Assembly: GCF_023276405.1 (NCBI RefSeq)
Contig: NZ_JALRMO010000001.1
Coordinates: 5,825,001 to 5,889,000, forward strand
Source of the DNA: Paenibacillus hamazuiensis
Lineage (GTDB): Bacteria > Bacillota > Bacilli > Paenibacillales > NBRC-103111
Direction: 5' to 3'
Length of the DNA: 64,000 bases
Below the pieces are notes generated by a model. That model saw nothing but the letters and a program-made list of their open reading frames with translations. It was not told the DNA's origin and searched no databases. This document shows positions 1 to 9,710 of this stretch, one piece after another; the first letter of the stretch is position 1, and each line of letters starts with the position of its first letter. The position numbers and the translations under genes are program-made.

Positions 1-81
1 AACAATGCGGATATTTGGGTACAAAAAAGCAAAGATGCCGATATTTGGGTGCAGCGCGGCGCTGACATTTGGGTGCAGTGA
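1..81 (+). CDS. C-terminal tail of a protein with ADIWVQ repeats (5' partial)
   Basis: The first 26 codons of the window are open in frame 1 and end in TGA at 79-81. They contain the hexapeptide ADIWVQ three times, separated by KSKD and RG, and the protein ends exactly on the third copy. At DNA level the repeat is GATATTTGGGTNCA. The start lies outside the window. I do not recognise the family; the tail looks like a short tandem-repeat extension. A strong hairpin follows at 115-138, which supports this being a real gene end. Confidence 0.5.
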   Translation, partial: NNADIWVQKSKDADIWVQRGADIWVQ

Positions 82-114
82 GAAACGGTATATTTAGCCG
101 AAGTTTGGTGATCC

Positions 115-138
115 GGCGGCCCTTCCGGCCGCCTTTTC
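115..138 (+). terminator. Rho-independent terminator
   Basis: Seven-base perfect stem GGCGGCC/GGCCGCC (115-121 and 127-133) with a 5-nt loop, followed by TTTT. It lies 33 bases after the stop of the partial ADIWVQ-repeat gene. Confidence 0.65.
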
Positions 139-380
139 GACGTTTGCCGCCCGAATAGACGATCGTACCCCCGCCGGCAAAAAACAGTTGTCAACGTTTC
201 GAATGGAATGGTATCGTTGAACATATAACGATGGTAACCACGTGTAATGACCGTTCGTTTTACAGATCGCCTTCCGTCAGCCAACTATTCCCCTCTCTTC
301 CGTCTCTCCGACGGATACGCCGTACAGCTTTGCCGATTCCATAAAAGAAAACCCTTGCAATGGAAAGGAGCTGGCCGAAC

Positions 381-1148
381 ATGAACATTTCGCTGTGCAT
401 TGGCGCCTACAAGGGGCAGGATGCTTTATTTCACCTGGAAAAAATCAAGGAACACGGCTTTCAAGGACTGGAGCTGTACAAATGGTGGGAGCTTGCGGAT
501 TTGCGGCGGTTTGCCGCCGAGCAGGAACGGATCGGTGTCGGCGTCATCGCGACGTGTACGAAGTTTTTTAACCTGGTGGACGAAACCAAACGCGATACGT
601 ATATTCAGGCGCTGGAAGAGACGCTCGAAGCGTGCCGGGTGCTCGGCGTGAAATCGATCATTACGCAGACCGGCGGCGAAATGGAAGGGGTGCCTCGGGA
701 TAAGCAGCGTGCGGCTATGGTCGAAACGTTAAAGCGCTGCGCGGTGCTGTGCGAAAAAGCCGGGATCGTGCTGGAGGTCGAGCCGCTCAACGGGCTTGTC
801 AACCATCCCGGGCACTTTTTGCAGCGGTCCGATGAGGCGGCGGCCGTTATCGATGCGGTCGGCAGCGATCACGTGAAGTTGGTTTTCGACGTGTATCACC
901 AGCAAATCACCGAAGGCAACGTCATCCGCAACGCCAGCGGATACATAGGGCGAATCAACCATTTCCACATCGCCGACAATCCGGGACGGATGGAGCCGGG
1001 AACGGGCGAGCTGAACTACGTGAATATTTTGAAGGCGATCCGAAACACCGGGTTTGACGGATTCGTCGGGCTGGAGTGCAGCTACTCAATCGATACGGAC
1101 GAGGCGCTGGACCGGTTTAAGCGCGAGATTTTGGCGCAGGTGCAGTGA
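381..1148 (+). CDS. Hydroxypyruvate isomerase-like TIM-barrel isomerase/epimerase
   Basis: A 255-residue cytoplasmic protein of the xylose-isomerase-like TIM barrel (AP endonuclease 2) superfamily. The segment LEVEPLNG, with Glu near residue 134, FDVYHQQ with Asp near 170, and the C-terminal GLECSY match the metal-binding acidic residues of the hydroxypyruvate isomerase branch. The start at 381 (MNISLCIG) is preferred over an ATG at 360 because AAAGGAG at 364-370 sits ten bases upstream of it. Length fits the family (about 255-260). There is no sugar-pathway neighbour, so the substrate (hydroxypyruvate or a keto-sugar) is inference. It is transcribed alone, facing a convergent WG-repeat gene. 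Confidence 0.75.
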   Translation: MNISLCIGAYKGQDALFHLEKIKEHGFQGLELYKWWELADLRRFAAEQERIGVGVIATCTKFFNLVDETKRDTYIQALEETLEACRVLGVKSIITQTGGEMEGVPRDKQRAAMVETLKRCAVLCEKAGIVLEVEPLNGLVNHPGHFLQRSDEAAAVIDAVGSDHVKLVFDVYHQQITEGNVIRNASGYIGRINHFHIADNPGRMEPGTGELNYVNILKAIRNTGFDGFVGLECSYSIDTDEALDRFKREILAQVQ

Positions 1149-1421
1149 AGATTGGGTGACGGAGCGCAGATCGGCCCGTCTGCGGGAATCCTTCCGGGTT
1201 CGGATTTTGCAATTTTACCTCCAGGCTGTACGATATCTGTGTCCGTCTCCAAATTCCGGATCAATCAGTCCGTGCGTTTGGGGACTCTTCCGGAATCCTG
1301 TCCAAGGACCTTTCGATATCCATTGCCGATCTCCGGGCCTCCAGCATCCGCACGCACGGTCATGAAATGTAAATAAACCAGCCTTGAAAGGGTGGTTAGA
1401 TATTCAAAAATCGTTGAAAGG

Positions 1422-3182
1422 TTATTTTATTGCATTATACAGTCTTTTGACCGTTATAAATGCCTGTTGTTTTGTAAAACTCCCGTTAGGGTTAAAATTA
1501 TTCTCATCCGAGTTCCCCATTACTTTAGAACGGTTTGTCATATCTTCAATGGAAGTAACCCAATCGACCGCATGTATTGCCCAAGGTGCTATATCCTCCT
1601 TATCAGCAAACGATATAACGGTCTTTGGAGTGGCAGTGCCTATGATTTTAAAGGCTTTTTCCAACATTACGGCCGCTTCTTGACGGCTGATACTTCCATC
1701 CGGATCGAATGCGTTATCATCTTTCCCCTCAACGATACCAAGGGCGTTGGCTGCTAGAATTGCGATATCGTCTGTATCGTTGAAGACCGGTTTATTTAAT
1801 TTCTTTCCGTTTTCATTCAGTATGTCATCTATTGATTTTGCCTTTTTAACCGCCAATAAATGAATTACAAGTTTGCAGAAATCGGCCCTATTAATACTTT
1901 GGTTATAACCATATCGAATATCATCCGGTATCAGGTTTAAAGAAATTGCATCGCTAACCTCAGTTTTTGCCCAATCAGCCGGGGTTTCTAGCGGGTTGGC
2001 AATGTAACCCCATCCATGATTCATTTGTACGCGTGCCAGCCCTTCGCTAAAACCATATGCGTCCAAAATATACCCATATTCCATCGGTTTCTCAGTCTGT
2101 ATGATCAGCTTTCCGGTCCTATCGATATATCCCCACTTGCTGGTAGTGGCTCCGCCTGTTTGGGTTCGCATTTCCACAGGCTCAAGCCCTTCGCTAAAAT
2201 TATTAAAATACTCAGGCCTGATGTTGTAAAATTGAGGAGGGATAATTTCTTTTCCATTTTTATCAACAACCCCCCAAACTTCTCCATTTTCCCCTTTCTT
2301 TTTAACCTGGGCAACTCCATTTCTAAACTTGAAAGCATGTTTGTACTGCAGAGGAATCACTTCTTCACCTGCCAGATCTATAAAGCCCCATACTCCATTT
2401 TTGTGAACCGGCGCCATACCTTCGCTAAAACCGTAAGAACCCGTATACGGAAAGGTGCTGATCATTTCTTGACCCGTTTTATCGATAAATCTTAGCGTTC
2501 CATCCTTAACTGATTGAGATAAACCATTATCGTCAAAAGCTGTCATCAGATCATATTGCGGTTCAATTATTACATTGCCCGACGTATCAATCAGACCTAT
2601 TTTTCTACCGTCGGAAATCTGGGCTACCCCGTCTTTAAAACTGTGGACGAAAAATGAATTTGATAATGTGAGGACTACTTCTCCTGACTTATCCATATAC
2701 CCTGTTTCTGAATTTGTCTTAAATGCAGCTAGACCTTCACTAAAACTGCTTAAATTGTAACTTAACTCCGTATGTATGACCTCGTGACCATGTTCGTCTA
2801 AAAATCCCAACTTGCCATTCTTCTTAAACAATGCCAAACCTTCGCTATAACCCTCTATTTCATCGTATTGAATATCTGCAATTAAATTTCCTTTCTTATC
2901 AAGAATTCCATATTTTCCGTCTTTTTGGACAATGGCAATACCGCCTTTAAAATCTCGAACCCGATCGTATAACGGTTCAATGATAATCTTGCCTCTGATG
3001 TCTATAAATCCCCACTTATTATTTTTTTTGATCATGGCCATGCCTTCCTTAAAATCCCCGGCATAGTCCACTTCCAACGGTTTAATGATGAATCTTAACG
3101 AATCTTGAGCCAAAACATTTGATGCGAAACCGGTCATAAAAAATAATGATAAGCAAAAACATACGATTACGATTTTTCTCAA
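1422..3182 (-). CDS. Secreted WG-repeat protein with C-terminal SLH domains
   Basis: A 586-residue protein starting with a signal peptide (MRKIVIVCFCLSLFFMTG, cleavage near VLAQDS). Residues about 35-410 consist of roughly ten tandem WG/KWG beta repeats, each with a core such as WGFIDIRGK or YGILDKKGN followed by FSEGLA. The last 180 residues hold three S-layer-homology domains (AFDPDGSISRQEAAVMLEKAF, NFNPNGSFTKQQAFITVKRL), which normally anchor proteins to pyruvylated cell-wall polymers. GGGAGAGA lies upstream of the ATG. It is a surface protein of unknown ligand. A second WG-repeat protein, without SLH domains, lies at 9880-11283. AT content is higher than in neighbouring genes, as in the second copy. 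Confidence 0.85.
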   Translation of the reverse strand: MRKIVIVCFCLSLFFMTGFASNVLAQDSLRFIIKPLEVDYAGDFKEGMAMIKKNNKWGFIDIRGKIIIEPLYDRVRDFKGGIAIVQKDGKYGILDKKGNLIADIQYDEIEGYSEGLALFKKNGKLGFLDEHGHEVIHTELSYNLSSFSEGLAAFKTNSETGYMDKSGEVVLTLSNSFFVHSFKDGVAQISDGRKIGLIDTSGNVIIEPQYDLMTAFDDNGLSQSVKDGTLRFIDKTGQEMISTFPYTGSYGFSEGMAPVHKNGVWGFIDLAGEEVIPLQYKHAFKFRNGVAQVKKKGENGEVWGVVDKNGKEIIPPQFYNIRPEYFNNFSEGLEPVEMRTQTGGATTSKWGYIDRTGKLIIQTEKPMEYGYILDAYGFSEGLARVQMNHGWGYIANPLETPADWAKTEVSDAISLNLIPDDIRYGYNQSINRADFCKLVIHLLAVKKAKSIDDILNENGKKLNKPVFNDTDDIAILAANALGIVEGKDDNAFDPDGSISRQEAAVMLEKAFKIIGTATPKTVISFADKEDIAPWAIHAVDWVTSIEDMTNRSKVMGNSDENNFNPNGSFTKQQAFITVKRLYNAIK

Positions 3183-3259
3183 TAAATCTCTCTCCCAACT
3201 TCATGACAATTAACCACTCCCCAAAAGTGAAGTGAACCTTTATTTATTTCCTAAACGAT

Positions 3260-3304
3260 AAAAAGGCCCCCTGCCGTCAGTCGACGAAATACCTGTGGCA
3301 GGGG
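3260..3304 (-). terminator. Rho-independent terminator of glnS
   Basis: Perfect 8-bp stem CCCCTGCC/GGCAGGGG (3268-3275 and 3297-3304). On the minus strand it is followed by CCTTTTT, directly after the glnS stop. Confidence 0.8.
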
Positions 3305-3315
3305 TAACCTTATGC

Positions 3316-4983
3316 TTACACTTCAAACGAGCTTTTCAAAGAGACGATCCGGTTGAACACCAGCTTCTCCTTCGTCGTATGCTTCGGGTCCACGTTGAAA
3401 TAACCGTGCCGGAAAAACTGAAACTTGTCGTGAGGTGCTGCATCCTTCATGTTAGGCTCCACGAAGCCGGTCTGAATTTCGAGCGAGTTCGGGTTGATCC
3501 GGTCAGACTCCTCCTCGCTCTCGTCCTCCTCCCGGTCGTCCAGAACGAGCGGCTCATAGAGGCGGAACTCCGCCGGCGCAGCCTGGGTCGCTTCGACCCA
3601 ATGGATCGTCCCTTTCACCTTGCGGCCGGTAAAGCCGGAGCCGCTTTTTGTCGCCGGATCGTACGTGCAGCGAATTTCGACGACATTGCCGTCCGCGTCC
3701 TTGACGACTTCCTCGCATTTGATGAAATAGGCGTTTTTCAGCCGCACTTCGTTGCCCGGAAAGAGCCGGAAATATTTCGGCGGCGGGTTTTCCATAAAGT
3801 CGTCCCGCTCGATATAAATTTCGCGCGAGAACGGAATTTGCCTGATGCCCATGTCCGGATTTTCCGGATTGATCTCCGCATCCAGCATCTCCACCTGCCC
3901 TTCCGGATAGTTGGTGATGACGACCTTCAGCGGCTGCAGCACGGCCATCGTGCGGGGCGCCTTCAGCTTCAGGTCCTCGCGGATAAAATGGTCAAGCATC
4001 CGGGAGTCGACGGTGCCGTTGCTTTTCGAAACGCCCGTCTCGCGAATGAACGCGCGAATCGCCTCCGGCGTAAAGCCGCGGCGCCGCATGCCGCTGATCG
4101 TCATCACGCGCGGGTCGTCCCAGCCGTCAAGCACTCCTTCTTCCACGAGCCGCTTGATATACCGTTTGCCCAAAATCGCATTCGTGATGTTCAGCTTGCC
4201 GAACTCATACTGCCGGGGCACCTGCTCCATCTCGCACTCGCGCACGACCCAATCGTAAAACGGCCGCTGATCCTCGAATTCGAGCGAACAGAGTGAGTGC
4301 GTGATGCCTTCGATCGCATCCTCGAGCGGGTGAGCGTACGCATACATCGGGTAAATGCACCATTTGTCGCCGGTATTGTGATGGTGCGCATGCAAAATGC
4401 GGTAAATGACCGGGTCGCGCATGTTGATGTTGGGCGATGCCATGTCGATCTTCGCGCGCAGCACCTTTTCCCCGTCCTTGAATTCGCCTTTGCGCATCCG
4501 CTCGAACAGATCGAGGTTTTCCTCCACGCTGCGGTTCCGGTACGGGCTTTCCTTGCCGGGCTCCGTCAGCGTCCCGCGGGTTTCGCGGATCTGGTCGGCC
4601 GTCTGTTCGTCCACGTAGGCAAGCCCTTTGCGGATCAGCAGCACGGCGCGGTTATACATTTCCTCGAAATAATCGGATGCGAAAAACAGCCCGTCCCATT
4701 CGAAGCCGAGCCACTGGATATCCTCTTTGATCGAGTTGACGAACTCCACGTCTTCCTTGACCGGATTCGTATCGTCGAAACGCAAATTCGTCCGCCCGCC
4801 GAACTCATCGGCCAGCTCGAAGTTAATCGTGATCGCCCGGGCGTGCCCGATATGCAGATAGCCGTTCGGCTCCGGCGGAAACCGGGTCACGATCGTTTTA
4901 ACCTTACCCGCGTTTATATCCTCCGTCATGATCGTTTTGATGAAATTCGAGGATAATGTCGGTTTCGCTTCCTTTGTTTCCAT
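3316..4983 (-). CDS. glnS: Glutaminyl-tRNA synthetase
   Basis: A 555-residue class I aminoacyl-tRNA synthetase that charges tRNA-Gln with glutamine and ATP. The signature [13 protein letters not shown] (HIGH box at residues 44-47) and the KMSKS-equivalent GVSKSNG near residue 320 are present. The C-terminal half forms the anticodon-binding beta-barrels, and length matches bacterial GlnRS (about 555). The start has RBS AAAGGCGGAG at proper spacing. Most Bacilli lack GlnRS and make Gln-tRNA by the GatCAB amidation route, so glnS here suggests an acquired enzyme. It is monocistronic, with its own promoter (5035-5063) and terminator. Confidence 0.95.
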   Translation of the reverse strand: METKEAKPTLSSNFIKTIMTEDINAGKVKTIVTRFPPEPNGYLHIGHARAITINFELADEFGGRTNLRFDDTNPVKEDVEFVNSIKEDIQWLGFEWDGLFFASDYFEEMYNRAVLLIRKGLAYVDEQTADQIRETRGTLTEPGKESPYRNRSVEENLDLFERMRKGEFKDGEKVLRAKIDMASPNINMRDPVIYRILHAHHHNTGDKWCIYPMYAYAHPLEDAIEGITHSLCSLEFEDQRPFYDWVVRECEMEQVPRQYEFGKLNITNAILGKRYIKRLVEEGVLDGWDDPRVMTISGMRRRGFTPEAIRAFIRETGVSKSNGTVDSRMLDHFIREDLKLKAPRTMAVLQPLKVVITNYPEGQVEMLDAEINPENPDMGIRQIPFSREIYIERDDFMENPPPKYFRLFPGNEVRLKNAYFIKCEEVVKDADGNVVEIRCTYDPATKSGSGFTGRKVKGTIHWVEATQAAPAEFRLYEPLVLDDREEDESEEESDRINPNSLEIQTGFVEPNMKDAAPHDKFQFFRHGYFNVDPKHTTKEKLVFNRIVSLKSSFEV

Positions 4984-5034
4984 CGTTTCTCCGCCTTTCT
5001 CCCATCAGTCAGCGTCTGTTTTCATATGTCTATT

Positions 5035-5063
5035 AACATATATCATATACAAAATTTGGTCAA
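5035..5063 (-). promoter_or_regulatory. Probable sigma-A promoter of glnS
   Basis: On the minus strand TTGACC (5058-5063) is followed after 17 bases by TATGTT (5035-5040), about 50 bases upstream of the glnS start. The 144-base gap is too short for a T-box leader, and I see no specifier hairpin. Confidence 0.5.
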
Positions 5064-5127
5064 TCTATAAGAACTCGTTCAAAAAGCCGGTCTGCCGCGC
5101 GACCCGGTGAGCGCACCGTATGCAAGA

Positions 5128-6183
5128 TTACCCCATATGCTCGTACATGCCTTCCCAGGCTTCCTCTACGGCATAAAGGCGCGCAGCCCGCTCCAGCTTG
5201 ATTTTCAGCTGCTTCGCGGTATGCTCGAACAAATCGGCGCACTCGCTTGTCCGGACGAACAGCTTTTGCGGCTTGCCGCCGGTCTTTTCGATCGCACGCA
5301 GAAACTCTTCCAGCGCCTCCTGACCGTCCGATTCACCGTTCTCGAACATATGAAAGCATACAATAAATCCGGATTCCTGGTCGGCAATCAGGCACATTAA
5401 CGGGTAAAACGGCCTTGGGTCGCCATCTACCGGAAACGGCGCATACAGCAGCTCCGCCTCCCAGGCTCCAAGTTTGCGGCCCGCCTGATCCGCCAGCCTG
5501 CGGACGCGCAGCTCGTCCCGGTAAACGGTTTTGTCCGGCCGTCGAACTCCCGGCTCAGGAACCAGCCACCGGTCCTCCCAGGCATCGGCGGCAGAGCTTG
5601 GCGGGACCCGCACGAGAACGGCGTTTTTCTTCCGCAGCGTAAGACGTCCCGCCTCCGGCAGCAAACGCTGCGCCGTTTCCGTCGCCTGACGCAAAGCAAC
5701 GGTCATAAAGCGAACCTCATCCCCGCTTAGGTGCCAAGGATATAACCCGGGTGCATAATGGCGAAAAGCCGGCCACTCGTTGGCGCCGCGAAACTTAAGC
5801 CCAAGCTCCTTGATCAGCGCCAAATCGTTTTTGTCCAGATCCGCCCGGTTTTCGAAATTGACGGACAAACATAAAAACATATGCATCGATTCGTAAGGAG
5901 CCACATCCCCTTCTCTCAGCCGATCGAGCAGCTGCAGCGCCTCCGCCCCCAGGTACACGTTAAGGCCGAACACTTCTCCCCCGCGGCCGAGCACGCAGCA
6001 GTAACCGATTTCCCCGGTCTTGGGGTCCTGCACGCCAAAAATATCGCTATCCGTCAGCCACTGCCACGGCCGCAGCTTCTTGAACGCAACCGCTTCGGCA
6101 AAAAGCTCCCGCCACTCGTCCATGGACGCCTCCGAGCGGAAAGCCGCTGCTTCCGCCGCCTTTACCCCCGTATCCTGCAGCAT
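5128..6183 (-). CDS. Uncharacterised protein resembling DUF6930/DUF7309 proteins
   Basis: A 351-residue soluble protein with no signal peptide or membrane segment. The N-terminal half (EWRELFAEAVAFKKLRPWQW, then IGYCCVLGRGGEVFGLNVYLG) and the C-terminal half (FYPLMCLIADQESGFIVCFHM, then LFVRTSECADLF) resemble the two modules of proteins I remember as DUF7309 and DUF6930. That assignment is from memory. The open frame extends to 6393, but the ATG at 6183 has a strong AGGAGG RBS, and the longer version would overlap the divergent gene at 6385. Function is unknown. Confidence 0.7.
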   Translation of the reverse strand: MLQDTGVKAAEAAAFRSEASMDEWRELFAEAVAFKKLRPWQWLTDSDIFGVQDPKTGEIGYCCVLGRGGEVFGLNVYLGAEALQLLDRLREGDVAPYESMHMFLCLSVNFENRADLDKNDLALIKELGLKFRGANEWPAFRHYAPGLYPWHLSGDEVRFMTVALRQATETAQRLLPEAGRLTLRKKNAVLVRVPPSSAADAWEDRWLVPEPGVRRPDKTVYRDELRVRRLADQAGRKLGAWEAELLYAPFPVDGDPRPFYPLMCLIADQESGFIVCFHMFENGESDGQEALEEFLRAIEKTGGKPQKLFVRTSECADLFEHTAKQLKIKLERAARLYAVEEAWEGMYEHMG

Positions 6184-6384
6184 TAAAGTCCTCCTGTCGA
6201 ATGATTTTCTTTTTACCATTGTAACGATTTCTATCCATAAATCAAACGGGATCAAGCGCGGAATATGGGGCGGCCGGGCTGATTTTGCAAGGAATTGGAT
6301 GAAATTGTCATAGACAAGCTTGTTACCTACGTTATAATTGAATAAAAACGTCGAAAATACGAACGCTGCCAGGAGGTACTTCGG

Positions 6385-7965
6385 ATGAGACACCGCTTCA
6401 CTGCAGGTTATCTGACGCTGATTTTATGCTGCACCGGCGTGGTTTCACCTCCCTCGTCGTACGCGGCGGGGGCTTCCGCATTTTCCGACATGTCCTCCCA
6501 CTGGGCCTCTCCCGCTGTCGAATGGGCGGTCCAAAAAGGCATCGTCAACGGCTACGACGACGGCACCTTCAAGCCCGACAACCGGGTGTCCGAACCGGAG
6601 TTTCTGGCGATGCTGCTGCGTGCTTACCCCGAGGCTCGCGTCGGCGCGGCCGGCTCCGGAGAGTGGTACGAGCCGTATTACCGGTTCGCCGACACCCGCG
6701 GCTGGTCCGTGCTGAAGGATACGGACCGCGATCATTTCAATCGCGGCCAGGTGGCCCGCACGATCGCTTCCTCGCAAAAAGGGGCGCTCGATTTAAACGA
6801 GTCGATCCGCTTTTTGCTTGATCAAGGCTTATCGCAAGGGAAAACCGCCGCAACGGTGGATGGCTACCAGGCGGCCGATCCGCTGACCCGGGCGGAAGCG
6901 GTACAGTTCGTGCAAAACCTGAAGCAGAAGCGGTTTGCTTTGACCGGCGCGGCACCCGGGGACGGGTCGGCTGGGACCGCGATCGGCACAGTCGGCACGC
7001 AAACGAGCACGTCTGCGGCAGATTCGGGTAATACCGCCTCGTCTGCCGGGTCGGATTCCGCGGGCGGCGGCCTGTCTTCGGGCGGAGGGACATCCTCGTC
7101 CGCATCGCAGTCCCGGCGCGAGATTTCGGTCAAAGGCATCGTGATCGGCGACAGCGCCGACCTGGTGACGCAGAAGCTCGGCAGCCCGGCGCGCAAGGAC
7201 CCGAGCGAGTACGGCTTCCAGTGGTACGTCTACAACGGCGATTACCTCGATTATGCGCAGATCGGGGTGCAAAACGGCACCGTCGTCGCGCTTTATTCAT
7301 CCTCCGCGAATTGGCAATCGAATGCAGGAATCAAGGACGGCAGCGCCAAAGCCGAAGTAACGAGCCGGTACGGCCAACCGGTCGCTTCGATTTTAAAGGG
7401 CAATACGCGGTTTATGATGAACTACGGCAAAGACGAATACGGCACCTATGAACTCGACGGCACTTATACGACCTTTTTCTACGATACGTTCCAAAGCGGT
7501 AAAATAACCGCCGTGCAGGTGATCGACAAAGCGACCGAGCTCGCCATGAAGTCCTTCTATCCGGCAGAGAACGCGGAACTGATCACCGCCTATGAGCGGC
7601 AGCTGTTCGATCTGGCCAACGCCAGCCGGGTCAAGCTCGGCAAACCGGCGCTCGTTTGGGACGATGCAGCGGCCGGCACCGCGCGCGGACACAGCCGGGA
7701 CATGGCCGCCCGCGACTTCTTCGACCATACGAACCCGGACGGGCAAAACCCGTTCGACCGCATGGAGAAGGCCGGCATCAGCTTCTCCTCCGGGGCCGAA
7801 AACATCTCCGCCGGCCAGACAAGCGCGATCTTCGCGCACCACGGCTGGATGAATTCCGAAGGCCACCGCAAAAACCTGCTGAGCGACATTGAGCGACTCG
7901 GCACCGGGGTCGCGTTCGGCGGCAAAATGCACATTTACTACACGCAAAACTTCTATACGCCTTAA
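6385..7965 (+). CDS. Secreted SLH - CAP_assoc - CAP (SCP/PR1) domain protein
   Basis: A 526-residue exported protein. A signal peptide (residues 1-28) is followed by one clear S-layer-homology domain (FSDMSSHWASPAVEWAVQKGI, about 33-75) and a second degenerate one to about 180. A Ser/Gly-rich linker (about 195-250), a CAP-associated domain (SVKGIVIGDSADLVTQKLG, about 252-370) and a C-terminal CAP domain (about 405-526) follow. The CAP core keeps the family cavity residues in GHSRDMAARDFFDHTNP, GAENIS and HRKNLL. CAP proteins are cell-wall associated in Gram-positives, similar to B. subtilis YlbC/YkwD; biochemical activity is uncertain. The RBS AGGAGG lies upstream of the start, and a strong terminator follows. 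Confidence 0.9.
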   Translation: MRHRFTAGYLTLILCCTGVVSPPSSYAAGASAFSDMSSHWASPAVEWAVQKGIVNGYDDGTFKPDNRVSEPEFLAMLLRAYPEARVGAAGSGEWYEPYYRFADTRGWSVLKDTDRDHFNRGQVARTIASSQKGALDLNESIRFLLDQGLSQGKTAATVDGYQAADPLTRAEAVQFVQNLKQKRFALTGAAPGDGSAGTAIGTVGTQTSTSAADSGNTASSAGSDSAGGGLSSGGGTSSSASQSRREISVKGIVIGDSADLVTQKLGSPARKDPSEYGFQWYVYNGDYLDYAQIGVQNGTVVALYSSSANWQSNAGIKDGSAKAEVTSRYGQPVASILKGNTRFMMNYGKDEYGTYELDGTYTTFFYDTFQSGKITAVQVIDKATELAMKSFYPAENAELITAYERQLFDLANASRVKLGKPALVWDDAAAGTARGHSRDMAARDFFDHTNPDGQNPFDRMEKAGISFSSGAENISAGQTSAIFAHHGWMNSEGHRKNLLSDIERLGTGVAFGGKMHIYYTQNFYTP

Positions 7966-7977
7966 CGGCGCACTGCG

Positions 7978-8021
7978 AAAAAAGAGATCTGCTTTTCACG
8001 GCGAAAAGCAGATCTCTTTTT
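7978..8021. terminator. Bidirectional terminator
   Basis: A long, nearly perfect hairpin with stem core AGAGATCTGCTTTTC (7983-7997) pairing with GAAAAGCAGATCTCT (8003-8017). It is flanked by A and T runs on either side, so it can serve both the CAP gene and the convergent amidase. Confidence 0.9.
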
Positions 8022-8043
8022 CTTGCCGGCTGAGGCCGGCACC

Positions 8044-9522
8044 TCAAGCTTCATCCAGAGGAGGCGGAAACCGTCGTCGCGTCGCTTGTTCGAACCCGCA
8101 AGCGAGTTGGATAAGCGTCGGTTCGCTGAACGCGGCGCCCGAAAATACGACGCCGAAAGGCCCTTTCGTCGAATCGCCGTCCTTGTCCGTCATCCCCGTC
8201 TGCGAATAGCCGGCCGGGACGCAAACGAGCGGATAACCGAGCCGCGCAGCGATGTACATCCCGTCCACATCCCCAGGCAGCATGAGGGCGTCCAGCCGGT
8301 GTTTTTCCAGCACATGATCGATTCCTTCGGCAAGCGCCTTGGCCTTGTACTCTTCTTTTTTCCGCCAATACGTTTGCTCGGTGAGCGTGTTTTGCTCCGC
8401 CCGGATCAGCGTGTCCTGCCCGTATTTCAAAGCAGCCCCGGCGTGCAGCTCATTGTATTCGATCAGCTCCTTGAGCGAATGAACGGGAGCCGAGTCGGGC
8501 AGCCCGGATAAGTAATCGTTCAGCCCCTGTTTGAACTCGTAACAAATCACATCGTTGTTCCATGGCTGCTCCTCCACGTAAATATCGACGGGATCGACGA
8601 TGGAGGCGCCTTTGTTTTTAAGCGTCTCGATGGCCTCTTCCATGATCGCGCTCCGTTCCTCGTCCAAATGCCTGTAATAGTGCCTCGGGATGCCGATTCT
8701 CGCCCGTTGCAAAAAGTCCGCCTCCAAAAAGCGGGTATAATCGGAGAAAAAGCGGTTCTCACTCGCAAATGTGGCTGGGTCACGCTCATCGATCCCGGTC
8801 AGAGCTCCCAAAATCATCGCCGCGTCGGCCACCGTCCTTGCCAGAGGCCCTGGCGTATCCTGACTGCAGGAGATAGGGATCACCCCGCATCGGCTCACCA
8901 GCCCGACAGTCGGCTTGATGCCTGCGAGATGGTGCTGGCTGGCCGGACCGACGATGGAGCCGGCCGTCTCCGTTCCGATCGCCGCCGCGGCCAAATTTGC
9001 CGCAACCGCCGCTGCAGAGCCCGAGCTGGAGCCGCTGACGAACAGTTCTCCCGGGCCGTACGGGTTTTGCACGTAACCTCCCCGCGAGCTGTACCCCGCC
9101 GGCATCCGGCTTGACATGAAATTCGACCACTCCGTCATGTTCGCTTTCCCGAGAATGACGGCCCCTGCCTCGCGAAGCCTGGATGCCACCCATGAATCCT
9201 TGTCCGCGATAGAACCGGCCAGCGCGACCGAACCGGCACTCGTATGCATTTGATCCGCCGTATCGATATTATCCTTGAGCAGAATGGGAATGCCGTGCAG
9301 GCATCCCCTGCTCCCTTTGGCCCACCGCTCCTGATCGAGCTCCCTTGCAATTCGGACAGCCTCCGGATTGATTTCTAAAATCGAGTTGATCCTGTGGTCG
9401 TACCTCCCGATCCGCTCCAAATACGCCTGAACCAGCTCCTCCGAGGTGACCCGGCCCGCTTCCATAGCCGCCTGCATACTTGCGATATCCGCTTCCACAA
9501 TCCATTCCCGCACATCTTTCAT
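8044..9522 (-). CDS. Amidase signature family hydrolase
   Basis: A 492-residue enzyme of the amidase signature family (GatA/fatty-acid-amide hydrolase type). It has the Ser-cisSer-Lys triad elements: lysine in GIPILLKDNIDTA, the first serine in SGSSSGSAAAVAANL and the nucleophile in TAGSIVGPAS. Length is typical. It is not part of a gatCAB cluster, so it is more likely a stand-alone amidase than GatA; the substrate is unknown. The ATG at 9522 (MKDVREW), with GAAGGGGTG seven bases upstream, is chosen over a TTG at 9540. Confidence 0.88.
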   Translation of the reverse strand: MKDVREWIVEADIASMQAAMEAGRVTSEELVQAYLERIGRYDHRINSILEINPEAVRIARELDQERWAKGSRGCLHGIPILLKDNIDTADQMHTSAGSVALAGSIADKDSWVASRLREAGAVILGKANMTEWSNFMSSRMPAGYSSRGGYVQNPYGPGELFVSGSSSGSAAAVAANLAAAAIGTETAGSIVGPASQHHLAGIKPTVGLVSRCGVIPISCSQDTPGPLARTVADAAMILGALTGIDERDPATFASENRFFSDYTRFLEADFLQRARIGIPRHYYRHLDEERSAIMEEAIETLKNKGASIVDPVDIYVEEQPWNNDVICYEFKQGLNDYLSGLPDSAPVHSLKELIEYNELHAGAALKYGQDTLIRAEQNTLTEQTYWRKKEEYKAKALAEGIDHVLEKHRLDALMLPGDVDGMYIAARLGYPLVCVPAGYSQTGMTDKDGDSTKGPFGVVFSGAAFSEPTLIQLACGFEQATRRRFPPPLDEA

Positions 9523-9710
9523 CGGGCAGCACCCCTTCAAAAGTCCGTTTACAGGTACCTTATCATAATTGCTCCGTCAACCGGCATGGAGAAATTGACT
9601 ATAACCAATTTTGTTCGAATCTATGAATTTCGTGGGCGTATGAAAGATTCATAGATTGGCCATAATGATACCAAGAAGGAGTTACCGACACGAAAAGGAG
9701 GTGAGTTCAG

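Noticed and set aside
3295-4956. Long plus-strand open frames opposite glnS
   Set aside because: Antisense shadows of a GC-rich gene with strong third-position bias; no RBS and no domain, while glnS motifs are unambiguous.
4984-5127. T-box leader of glnS
   Set aside because: The region is too short and lacks the conserved T-box sequence and antiterminator.
6184-6393. N-terminal extension of the DUF protein with a hydrophobic segment
   Set aside because: It would overlap the divergent SLH-CAP gene, and the ATG at 6183 has a far better RBS.
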